NCBI GenBank assembly: GCA_963736975.1
Contig: CAVTQY010000001.1
Coordinates: 1,054,001-1,118,000 of the forward strand
Direction of reading: 5' to 3'
DNA from: CAVTQY01 sp963736975
GTDB lineage: Bacteria > Pseudomonadota > Alphaproteobacteria > Acetobacterales > Acetobacteraceae
Length of the DNA: 64,000 nucleotides
Positions 8,552-16,159 of the stretch are shown piece after piece. Each line of letters opens with the position of its first letter. The first letter of the stretch is position 1. A program made the translations under genes and the position numbers. The notes under the pieces are model-generated. The model was given only the letters and a program-made list of their open reading frames with translations, made no database searches and had not been told where the DNA came from.

Positions 8552-8653
8552 ATCAAACCCGGAACCCGGGGCACAGATTTTGATCCCGGGATTGCGCGCG
8601 TGTGTGGCCGCGCTATGCTGGCCCTGGCGGGTTTCCCCGCGGAGGCTGGGCGT

Positions 8654-8854
8654 ATGAAGCTCCGAAAAGAGGGTCCTATCACGCCCTTCGCGGCGGCGTT
8701 CTGCCTGTCGCTGGGTCTGTTCAGCTACTCCGCTTGGCTCACCTCCATCGTGTTCTGTGCAGCGGCGGGACTGCGACCCCTGCTGATAGCGGCCGCCCTG
8801 TTCTTCCCCGTCGGAATCGTGCACGGCGTCGGGATTTGGTTCGGCGGCTGGTAG
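8654..8854 (+). CDS. Small membrane protein
   Basis: The predicted protein has 66 residues from MKLRKEGPITPFAAAFCLSL. It has two hydrophobic segments (about residues 8-35 and 40-60), separated by AAGLRPLL. There are basic residues at the N-terminus and an aromatic end GVGIWFGGW, consistent with a two-helix inner-membrane protein. I do not recognise the family. An upstream in-frame ATG at 8600 would add 18 residues of non-membrane character. It precedes the secreted hydrolase by 18 bp. Confidence 0.5.
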   Translation: MKLRKEGPITPFAAAFCLSLGLFSYSAWLTSIVFCAAAGLRPLLIAAALFFPVGIVHGVGIWFGGW

Positions 8855-8872
8855 CCCCATCCGGACTTTCAC

Positions 8873-9916
8873 GTGTCACTCCGGTTCGTTGCAGCGTTTC
8901 TCTTTTGCGTCGTGCCGTCGGTACTATGGGCAGCCCCGCATATCGTCGATCCGTGGCCGGATGCGGAGAGCGTGGCCGGCGTGCGCATCGAGCAGGTGAG
9001 CTTTGCCAGCAGCGATCCCTTTGTGCCGCGCGATTTTGGTCGCGCGCCCGCGCGGACGGTGAGCGCGCTGCTCTATCTTCCGCCGGAAGCCGGCGCCGCC
9101 AGTAAGGTGCCCGCCGTGGTGTTGCTGCATGGTTCGGCCGGCAATGCCGAGGAGCGCGGCGAAACGTACGGGCCGTCGCTCGCGGCGATGGGGGTCGCGG
9201 TGATGGTGGTGGAGACCTACTCCTCGCGGCCCAATCTCGGCACCAGCTTCATCCAGCGTGTGGTGCACATCACTGAATCGATGTTCCTGGCCGATGCCTA
9301 TGGCGCGCTGCGTTATCTGGCGACACGGCCGGACATCGATGCACATCACGTGGTGCTGGCGGGATTTTCTTACGGCGGGATGGCAGCGACTTACGGGCTG
9401 TATGCGCAGGTGGCGGATCGGCTGGCCCCGCCTGGGTTGCGCTTCGTCGGCCACGTGGCGTTCTACGCGCCCTGTATCGCCCGTTTCTCCGACAGCCGCA
9501 CCACAGGGGCGCCGCTTTTGATGCTGTATGGCGCGGACGATCAGTTGATCCGCCCGGATCGCTGCGCGCAGGTGACGGATGATCTGCGCCGCGGCGGAAG
9601 CCAGGTGACGGTGATTTCCTATCCGGGCGCGGTGCATCAGTGGGACGGACAGCGTCCGATAGGCGTGATCGGGCGGCAACTCGCCGGCTGCCGGTTCCGT
9701 GTAGAGCGCGACGGGACGGTGCGGGACGAACGCACGTTGTTGCCAATGAGCGGTCCGTTCCTGCGTAAGCTGATCCTCGGCCTGTGCACGAGTTCCCCAC
9801 CATATCCTATCGGACGGAACGAACGCGTGGTCGCAGAATCGAACCGCGATTTCGGACGCTTCCTGACCCGGGCGTTCGCGGCTGAAGGCTCGGACGGGGG
9901 TGAGTTCAGCCCTTGA
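8873..9916 (+). CDS. Secreted dienelactone hydrolase-family alpha/beta hydrolase
   Basis: The protein has 347 residues, starting at GTG with a signal peptide (MSLRFVAAFLFCVVPSVLWAA) that ends near residue 21. The alpha/beta-hydrolase core shows VPAVVLLHGSAGNAEERG (oxyanion region), the nucleophile elbow AGFSYGG, the acid in MLYGADDQL and the histidine in YPGAVHQWD. This is the layout of the DLH family, which hydrolyses lactones or esters; the substrate is unknown. Being exported it would act in the periplasm. The C-terminus overlaps the convergent permease gene by 11 bp. Confidence 0.85.
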   Translation: MSLRFVAAFLFCVVPSVLWAAPHIVDPWPDAESVAGVRIEQVSFASSDPFVPRDFGRAPARTVSALLYLPPEAGAASKVPAVVLLHGSAGNAEERGETYGPSLAAMGVAVMVVETYSSRPNLGTSFIQRVVHITESMFLADAYGALRYLATRPDIDAHHVVLAGFSYGGMAATYGLYAQVADRLAPPGLRFVGHVAFYAPCIARFSDSRTTGAPLLMLYGADDQLIRPDRCAQVTDDLRRGGSQVTVISYPGAVHQWDGQRPIGVIGRQLAGCRFRVERDGTVRDERTLLPMSGPFLRKLILGLCTSSPPYPIGRNERVVAESNRDFGRFLTRAFAAEGSDGGEFSP

Positions 9917-10757
9917 TCCCGGTCATTGCCATGTTTTCGATGATCCGCCGCCGCAGCAGCAGGAACACGATCAGCATCGGTAACGTACTGATCGTCGATC
10001 CGGCCATCAGCTTCCCGTAATCCGCGTTGAAGCGGAACTGGAACGCGGTCAGCCCGACTTCGGCGTTGAACAGAAGCTGGTTGTTGGCCACCAGCAGCGG
10101 CCAGATGAACGCGGTCCAACCCTGGATGAACGCGAGGATGCCCACCGCGCTCAAGGCGTTGCCGGAAAGCGGCACCAGGATGCGTCGGAACGTCCACCAT
10201 TCGCTGGCGCCATCCACCCGAGCCGCCTCCATCAGTTCGTCTGGAATCGCCGACGCAATGTGCTGGCGGACCAGGAAAATGCCGAAGCTCATCACCAGCG
10301 TGGGCAGGATGATTGCCTGGTAAGTATTGATCCAGTGGATGTGCACGAGTTGGATATACAGCGGGATCATATAGCCTTCGAACGGCACGATCGCGGTGGC
10401 GAGAACCAGCATGAACAGCAGTGTCCGGCCGGGGAACCGGTATTTGGCGAACACCGCCCCGGCGACAGCCGACGTGGCTACGACGCTGATCGTCGCCACC
10501 ACTGAGTAAAACATGCTGTTAGTCAGAAACCGTCCGAACGGCACCGCGCCGAACAAACCGCGATAGTTGCCGAGCGTCGGTGCTCGCGGCAGCAGATGCG
10601 GCGGCCAGACTGCGATCTCGCCCGGCAGCTTGAACGAAGTCGCCAGCATCCAAATCATCGGCAGCAACATGAACACCGCGCCGGCAATCAGCACCAAGTG
10701 GATCGCCAGGGCGCCCGCGCGGGCGCGTCGCCTTCGGCGGTACTCGCCGGGCCTCAT
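9906..10757 (-). CDS. Carbohydrate ABC transporter permease, MalG/UgpE-like
   Basis: The protein has 283 residues and six likely membrane helices beginning with ALAIHLVLIAGAVFMLLPMI. The EAA-type loop EAARVDGASEWWTFRRILVP contacts the ATPase in this family. It is the third gene of a minus-strand operon: binding protein, MalF-like permease, MalG-like permease. The ATG overlaps the end of the upstream permease by 4 bp, indicating translational coupling. No ATP-binding subunit is encoded nearby, so a shared MsmK/UgpC-type ATPase elsewhere is expected. The sugar or polyol imported is unknown. Confidence 0.92.
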   Translation of the reverse strand: MRPGEYRRRRRARAGALAIHLVLIAGAVFMLLPMIWMLATSFKLPGEIAVWPPHLLPRAPTLGNYRGLFGAVPFGRFLTNSMFYSVVATISVVATSAVAGAVFAKYRFPGRTLLFMLVLATAIVPFEGYMIPLYIQLVHIHWINTYQAIILPTLVMSFGIFLVRQHIASAIPDELMEAARVDGASEWWTFRRILVPLSGNALSAVGILAFIQGWTAFIWPLLVANNQLLFNAEVGLTAFQFRFNADYGKLMAGSTISTLPMLIVFLLLRRRIIENMAMTGIKG

Positions 10758-11692
10758 GCGGTCTCCTGATCGCGGAAAGCGCGGAACTGTATCCAGGTGA
10801 AGGCGAGCGCGATGAGGGTCAGCGTGACCGCCTCAGCCGAGGCGTAGCCCATCCGGAAATATTGGAACGCGTTCTGGTAGATATCATAGACCAGCACGCG
10901 TACAGCCTGGCCTGGCGCGGCCTGCGAGCCAAGCGTCATCACATACATTTGGGTGAACACGGTGAACGAGCTGATCGTGGCTGTCACCAGCACGTAAAGA
11001 AGAATGGGGCGCAGCAGCGGTAGTGTCACATGCCAGAATCTCTGCGCCTCCGATGCACCGTCGAGACTCGCGGCTTCCAGGTAACTCGCCGGGATGTTGC
11101 GGATGCCGACCAGGAAGATCACCAGGTTGAAGCCGAGTACCTTCCAGATGCCCATGATGATCAGCGCCCATAGCGCGATATGCGCGTCCGTCAGCCAAGC
11201 AACCGGCGGGATGCCGACCAACGACAGGATATAGTTCAGTAACCCGTAATTGTAGTCGTAGATCCACTTCCAGGCGATCGCCATGGGGACGACGGGCGTG
11301 ATGACCGGCAGGAAGTAGATCGTCTGATACACCGCCGACGAACGGCCGCGACGGGCCAGGATCACCGCCAGCGGGAGTGCCAGCGCTGTGCTGATCAGCA
11401 CGGTGGAGAGTGAATAGACGGTGGTGTTCCAGAGCGCGATATGAAAATTGTTGTCGCCTATCATGCGCACGTAATTTTGCAATCCGACGAAAGGGCGCAC
11501 CCGCGCGATCAGCCGCCAGTCGTACAGGCTGAGAACGAAGCTCCAGCCGATCGGCACGACCCGCACATAAGCGTAGATCGCCAGTACCGGAAGCAGCATC
11601 GCGTAGCACCAGGCCCACAACCTGAAGCGCCGTGCAACTCTTCTTCTCCCCTCCCCTCGCGGGAGGGGCAGGGGGAGGGGGCGATGCACCAT
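10754..11692 (-). CDS. Carbohydrate ABC transporter permease, MalF/UgpA-like
   Basis: The open frame has 312 codons. The core from MLLPVLAIYAYVRVVPIGWS onward is a six-helix sugar permease with the EAA loop EAASLDGASEAQRFWHVTLP. The first about 18 codons translate a palindromic repeat (RPLPLPLPRGEGRRR), so the ATG at 11692, 8 bp after the binding-protein stop, may not be the true start. A TTG at about 11620 or the ATG at 11599 would remove the repeat-derived residues. It pairs with the MalG-like protein to form the transmembrane channel. Confidence 0.88.
   Translation of the reverse strand: MVHRPLPLPLPRGEGRRRVARRFRLWAWCYAMLLPVLAIYAYVRVVPIGWSFVLSLYDWRLIARVRPFVGLQNYVRMIGDNNFHIALWNTTVYSLSTVLISTALALPLAVILARRGRSSAVYQTIYFLPVITPVVPMAIAWKWIYDYNYGLLNYILSLVGIPPVAWLTDAHIALWALIIMGIWKVLGFNLVIFLVGIRNIPASYLEAASLDGASEAQRFWHVTLPLLRPILLYVLVTATISSFTVFTQMYVMTLGSQAAPGQAVRVLVYDIYQNAFQYFRMGYASAEAVTLTLIALAFTWIQFRAFRDQETA
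11648..11680. repeat. REP-like GC-rich palindrome at the start of a permease gene
   Basis: CCCCTCCC (11648-11655) and GGGAGGGG (11661-11668) form a perfect 8-bp stem with loop CTCGC. A second GGGGGAGGGG lies at 11671-11680. Elements of this kind are common intergenic REP sequences in GC-rich proteobacteria. Here it sits in the short gap between the binding protein and the first permease and is read into the annotated permease start. It may protect the upstream mRNA or dampen permease expression. Confidence 0.7.
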
Positions 11693-11700
11693 AACGCCCG

Positions 11701-13029
11701 TCAGGACGTACCGTAGAGCTTTGCGTCCTTCAGTATCTGATCGGTCTGCACCGCCATTTGGTGGATCGCGTCAGCGATCTTCTGTGGATTGCCCTTCAGC
11801 GACGGATCCACATAAGCTGCGGTGAGGTGATCGGACATTTTTGTCTCGATCTCATCGAATGCGGTCAGCACGGGTTCAACGTAGAATTTCACATCCGGCG
11901 GCGGCGAGACGAAGGCTTCGAATTGCGGTGTTTTTGCCAACAGCGGCTTCCAATCAATGTCCTGGCGCGGGGAGAGCCAGCCCGTCATCTCCGTCAGCCG
12001 CAAGCCGTTCGGCGCGTTGGTCAGGAATTTCACGAATTCCCACGCCGCCGGCTTGTTGCTGCTCTGGCCGTTCACATACACGCCCCAGGGTTGCAACATC
12101 ATCATGTGCGGATCGCCGCTACGCCAGGCGGGAATCGGCACGACGCCGTACTGCAGCGACGGGTTTTTCTGCTGGATTTCACCGATCACCCAGGCTTCGC
12201 GGAACAGCATCGCGGTAGCGCCGGAAGCGAACGCATCAGCGTCGTGCTGCACTTTCGGATCATCTATATGCCAGGTCTGCACCGCATCGACGTAGAAGGT
12301 CAGCGCGTCGCGACCGGCCTGGTTGTCGTAATTGTTGTGCCACTTGCCGCTCGCCGTGCGCTCGATCATCGACCCGCCGGCGGCTTCCAGCACATAGCGG
12401 AATTTCTCGCCGATACCGCTCCCCTGGCCAGACAGGCGCAGGCTGATGCCGCTGCGGGTCATGCGGCCCTGGCTGTCGACCTGCACCAGTTTCTTCGCGG
12501 CGTCGATCAGTTCCGGGAAGGTGGAAGGCGGGCCGGCGATCCCGGCCTGCTGAAAATAGGTCTTGTTCCAGTAAAGACAGGCCCGGCTTCCTTCCATCAT
12601 GGGGAGGCCATACGTCTTGCCGTCGATGGTGAAGAAATCCACCAGGAACCGGTTCCATCCGCCGCCCTTCAGATAGGCGTCGATGTCGGGCGGATTCGGA
12701 TCGATCAAGCCGTTGTCGATGAAATTGACACTGATGTTCGTGCCGATATCGTACACATCGGGCCCCGTGCCGGTGGGAACCGCTGCGGTCAGCTTCTGCT
12801 CCGCCTCTCGCAGCGATGTGCTGAAGAACTCGAAGCTCACACCCGGGTGGGTTTTCGCATAGTCGGCGGCGACGGCCTGATACCACGGCTGGAGTTCTGG
12901 AAAACCGGTCCAGATAGCAAGATGCGTGTCGGCACGCGCCGGCCGGGTACTCAGCACAGCGGCGCCGGCAAGCAAAAGCGCTTCTCGCCGACCCAGCGGG
13001 TGGCCTGCGGAATTTGTTTGCCCCGTCAT
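11701..13029 (-). CDS. Extracellular solute-binding protein of a carbohydrate ABC importer
   Basis: The protein has 442 residues. The N-terminus contains GRREALLLAGAAVLSTRPARA, a twin-arginine-like or Sec export signal cleaved near ARA-DTHL. The mature part is of the family 1 (MalE/UgpB) binding-protein type: HLAIWTGFPELQPWYQAVAA, TGTGPDVYDIG, GLPMMEGSRACLYWNKTYF and KPAAWEFVKFLT. It delivers an oligosaccharide, polyol or glycerol-phosphate-type ligand to the two downstream permeases. The intergenic region 13030-13183 separates it from the divergent aminotransferase gene and should hold both promoters. Confidence 0.92.
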   Translation of the reverse strand: MTGQTNSAGHPLGRREALLLAGAAVLSTRPARADTHLAIWTGFPELQPWYQAVAADYAKTHPGVSFEFFSTSLREAEQKLTAAVPTGTGPDVYDIGTNISVNFIDNGLIDPNPPDIDAYLKGGGWNRFLVDFFTIDGKTYGLPMMEGSRACLYWNKTYFQQAGIAGPPSTFPELIDAAKKLVQVDSQGRMTRSGISLRLSGQGSGIGEKFRYVLEAAGGSMIERTASGKWHNNYDNQAGRDALTFYVDAVQTWHIDDPKVQHDADAFASGATAMLFREAWVIGEIQQKNPSLQYGVVPIPAWRSGDPHMMMLQPWGVYVNGQSSNKPAAWEFVKFLTNAPNGLRLTEMTGWLSPRQDIDWKPLLAKTPQFEAFVSPPPDVKFYVEPVLTAFDEIETKMSDHLTAAYVDPSLKGNPQKIADAIHQMAVQTDQILKDAKLYGTS

Positions 13030-13183
13030 CGCTGTCCCCCCAGCAAGTTGTTTTCACAAATCTTCCACCAAGACGCCGAATTGTCCAGCGACGCGAATGC
13101 AAATCCCGCCCGGGCGCACTGGTGACCGCCGTTCGCGGCTCGGCTATGAGCCTTTTTCCGATGGCCGGACCGCGAGGAAAGCA

Positions 13184-14050
13184 ATGAGCCGCATCGCCTA
13201 TGTGAATGGGCATTACCTGCCGCAGCGCGGCGCCGTGGTGAATGTCGAGGATCGCGGCTATCAGTTCGCCGACGGCATCTACGAGGTCGTGCACCTCTAC
13301 GACGGTCGGCTGATCGACGAGACGCGCCATCTCGACCGCATGGATCGCTCGCTGCGCGAGCTGCGCCTTTCGGCGCCAATGACACGGGCGGCGCTCCGCA
13401 CCGTCCTGTTGGAAGTCGCGCGGCGAAACCGCGTGCGCGAGGGGCTGCTCTATATCCAGATCACCCGCGGCGTGGCCAGGCGCGACCATGCGTTTCCGGC
13501 CGGGGCCATCCCGCCGACCATGGTAGTGACAATCCGCCGCATTCCCCCCTTCCCCCACGACATCACGCGCTGGACAGCAAGTGCGATCACGTATCCGGAC
13601 CAGCGCTGGGCCCGATGCGACATCAAGACCGTCGCACTGATACCCAATGTGCTCGCCCGTCAGGCCGCGCGCGAAATGGGAGCGCTGGAAGCGATCCTTG
13701 TCGATGCCAACGGAATGGTCACCGAAGGTGCCGCAACCAGCTTCTGGATCGTTGACCAGCACGGGGTGCTGCGCACGCGGCATCTGGACCAGGCGATCCT
13801 GCCCGGATGCACGCGCGACTCGTTGACCGCGTTGATGGCGGAAGCGGGGATTCCCTTCGCCGAACAGGCGTTCAGCCGCGCGGAGCTCCGCCAGGCACGC
13901 GAGGCATTCCTGACCGCCGCCACCACATTCGTCCGGCCGATCCTGCGAATCGACGGAGAGCCCGTGGGCGACGGCACGGTGGGGCCGGTAAGCCGGCGAT
14001 TGTTCGACCTGTTCGCGCGCTATGTGAAGGGCGCTCGCAACGCGGCTTGA
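13184..14050 (+). CDS. D-amino-acid aminotransferase (PLP fold type IV)
   Basis: The protein has 288 residues from MSRIAYVNGHYLPQRGAVV; AGGAAAGCA just upstream supports this ATG over an ORF start 258 bp earlier. The class-IV fold is clear: NVEDRGYQFADGIYEVVHLY, the PLP lysine Lys148 in RCDIKTVALIPNVLA, TEGAATSFWIV for the phosphate/glutamate site, and GCTRDSLTALM. Dat enzymes exchange amino groups between D-amino acids and 2-oxo acids, supplying D-Glu or D-Ala for peptidoglycan or degrading D-amino acids. Branched-chain aminotransferase or ADC lyase activity is less likely from the ADGIYE motif. Confidence 0.88.
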   Translation: MSRIAYVNGHYLPQRGAVVNVEDRGYQFADGIYEVVHLYDGRLIDETRHLDRMDRSLRELRLSAPMTRAALRTVLLEVARRNRVREGLLYIQITRGVARRDHAFPAGAIPPTMVVTIRRIPPFPHDITRWTASAITYPDQRWARCDIKTVALIPNVLARQAAREMGALEAILVDANGMVTEGAATSFWIVDQHGVLRTRHLDQAILPGCTRDSLTALMAEAGIPFAEQAFSRAELRQAREAFLTAATTFVRPILRIDGEPVGDGTVGPVSRRLFDLFARYVKGARNAA

Positions 14051-14102
14051 TCCGCGCATCGACCTCCGGTAGCGGGCCGTGCGAGTGTGATCCGGGGGAA
14101 GG

Positions 14103-14879
14103 GTGGACGTGGAACGGGGCGAGCTGAGCGCCGCGCTGGCAGCCGGCATGGTCGAGACGCGGTACCAACCGATCGTCCGGCTGCGTGACCGCGCCCCGAT
14201 AGCGGTTGAGGCTCTGGCGAGGCTCAATCACCCGGCGCTCGGCACGTTATCGCCGGAGCGTTTCGTCCCGCAGATCGAGGATGCCGGACTGGCCGAGGAG
14301 CTGACCGATTGCATTTCCCGCTGTGCGTTTGCGGATATGCGCGGGGCCGGTATCGACGCGCTGGACCTCGCTGTGGGGCTCAACCTGCCGCTGGAGGTTC
14401 TGTTGATACCCGCCGCGCTGGAGCGGCTCGACGCGCAGCGCCGCGCCACGGGCCTCAGTGCCGCGCGCGTGGTGATCGAGCTCACCGAGAGCCAGCCGGT
14501 CTCCGATCTCACCGCGCTCCGTCATGCGGTCGAGCGCCTGCGCGTCGCGGGCTACCGCGCGGTCATAGACGATGTCTCGCCGGCCGTGCCGCTTGTGGCC
14601 GAATTGATGAAGCTGCCATTTGCCGGACTCAAGCTCGACAAAGCTGTGGTGCAGGACATGGGCGCCGATGCAGCGGCACGCGCATTCGTCACTACAACGG
14701 TGGAAAGGGCGAGGACGCGCGGACTGCTTGTGACGGCGGAGGGCGTCGAAGACGAAACCGTCTGGCAGACTATAAGCATCGCGGGCGCGGACAACGCGCA
14801 GGGATTCTTCATTGCGGAGCCGATGACGGCTGCCGAGATTCCTGCCTGGTTCGCCGCCTGGAGGCGGCGAACCTCCTAA
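14103..14879 (+). CDS. Stand-alone EAL domain protein, probable c-di-GMP phosphodiesterase
   Basis: The protein has 258 residues from a GTG preceded by GGGGGAAGG. It is a single EAL domain: ETRYQPIVRLRDRAPIAVEA with EAL at VEALARLNHP, the metal-binding Asn in GLNLPLEVL, the Glu in VVIELTESQPV, DD in AVIDDVSPAVP, Lys in GLKLDKAVV, Glu in TAEGVEDE and Gln in AQGFFIAEPM. All main catalytic positions are present, but the usual DDFGTG loop reads DDVSPA, so activity may be altered. No sensor domain or membrane segment is present. Its 3' end overlaps the convergent dehydrogenase gene by 4 bp. Confidence 0.87.
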   Translation: MDVERGELSAALAAGMVETRYQPIVRLRDRAPIAVEALARLNHPALGTLSPERFVPQIEDAGLAEELTDCISRCAFADMRGAGIDALDLAVGLNLPLEVLLIPAALERLDAQRRATGLSAARVVIELTESQPVSDLTALRHAVERLRVAGYRAVIDDVSPAVPLVAELMKLPFAGLKLDKAVVQDMGADAAARAFVTTTVERARTRGLLVTAEGVEDETVWQTISIAGADNAQGFFIAEPMTAAEIPAWFAAWRRRTS

Positions 14880-16063
14880 CCATTACGTGCAGCGCCGCTC
14901 CATACCTCCCGGTAAAGGCCGATGATCTCGGCCGCATCGGGGACGCGCGGATTGTTGGCAGGGCTGCCGGAGGCGAGCGCCTGCTCCGCCATCAGCGTCA
15001 TCTTCGCATGGAACGCAGCTTCATCGATGCCATAAGCAGCCGGACTTGGCACAGCGAGATCTTGGTTGAGCGCCTCGAGCCCGGCGACCAGCTTCGCGCA
15101 TGCCCGGTCATCGGGATCAGCGCTATCCGCAAAACCGATCCGGCGCGCCGCCTCAGCGTAGCGCGCCGCCGCGCCCCCGATCGAGAAGCGGGTGACCGCC
15201 GGCAGCAGCATGGCATTGGAAAGCCCGTGCGGGACATGAAAATGCGCCCCGACCGGGCGCGACATGCCGTGCACCAGCGCGACCGAGGCGTTGGAGAAAG
15301 CTAACCCCGCCTGGGTGGCGCCGAGCATCATCCCTTCGCGCGCGGCGGCGCTGCGTGGTTCGCGATAGGCAGTGCGAAGGTGCTGCCCAATTAGCGCCAT
15401 CGCGGAAACGGCAAGTGCATCGGAAAACGGGTTGGCGCGTCTGGAGACATACGCCTCCAGCGCGTGGGTCAGGCTGTCGATACCCGTATCGGCCGTGGTG
15501 CGGGGCGGCACCGTGTAGGTGAGTTCGTAATCGACGACCGCGGCCAGCGGCAGCGCGCCGAGCCCGGCGATCAGCATCTTCTCGTCGCGCTCGGTGTCGG
15601 TGATCACGGTAAAGCGCGTGCATTCGCTGCCTGTGCCGGCGGTCGTGGGGATGGCGATAACGGGTACGGCGCCGTGGTCGGCTTGCACCGGCACTTTGTA
15701 ATCGCGCATCTTGCCGCCCCCGGCAGCGAGAATCGCCGTCGCCTTGGCGGTGTCGATCGGCGAGCCTCCGCCGAAGCCGACCAGGCAATCAAAGTCGCCG
15801 CGCCTGAATTCGGCAACGCCCGCTTCGATGACGGTGTCGGTGGGGTCGGAGACTGTGTTGCTGAATATGGCGGGCTGTAGCCCGGCTGCCGCGAGCGGGT
15901 CGAGGGCGCGCCTAATCAGTCCGGTCGAGACCATGATCGGGTCGGACACGACCAGCGGACGCGACAGGCCAAACTTGCCGAGCAGCTCCGCGAGCTGCCG
16001 CACCGCCCCGCCGCCTACCAGCAACATTCTTGGGGCAACGATGCTGGCGTTCACCGTGGTCAT
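14876..16063 (-). CDS. Iron-containing alcohol dehydrogenase
   Basis: The protein has 395 residues from MTTVNASIVAPRMLLVGGGA; the longer frame to 16294 adds unconserved sequence. The cofactor-binding motif GFGGGSPIDTAKA, TTAGTGSECTRFTVITD, the metal-binding HALEAY and HGMSRPVGAHFHVPHG are typical of group III iron-activated dehydrogenases. Related proteins act on 1,3-propanediol, lactaldehyde, maleylacetate or 4-hydroxybutyrate. It is a cytoplasmic NAD(P)-dependent enzyme. No neighbour fixes the substrate. It is divergent from the CocE-type hydrolase. Confidence 0.93.
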   Translation of the reverse strand: MTTVNASIVAPRMLLVGGGAVRQLAELLGKFGLSRPLVVSDPIMVSTGLIRRALDPLAAAGLQPAIFSNTVSDPTDTVIEAGVAEFRRGDFDCLVGFGGGSPIDTAKATAILAAGGGKMRDYKVPVQADHGAVPVIAIPTTAGTGSECTRFTVITDTERDEKMLIAGLGALPLAAVVDYELTYTVPPRTTADTGIDSLTHALEAYVSRRANPFSDALAVSAMALIGQHLRTAYREPRSAAAREGMMLGATQAGLAFSNASVALVHGMSRPVGAHFHVPHGLSNAMLLPAVTRFSIGGAAARYAEAARRIGFADSADPDDRACAKLVAGLEALNQDLAVPSPAAYGIDEAAFHAKMTLMAEQALASGSPANNPRVPDAAEIIGLYREVWSGAARNG

Positions 16064-16159
16064 GGACGTCTCCTGTGTCTGGCGCGGGGCATGTGAGCCG
16101 GAGTTGCCGGCACGCTCAATCCCCTTGATGGTCGGGCCCATGCCCGGCGGGAGGCGCAG

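Noticed and set aside
12260..14227. Minus-strand 655-codon frame
   Set aside because: It runs antisense to the aminotransferase and out of frame across the binding-protein gene, whose own frames carry the conserved motifs.
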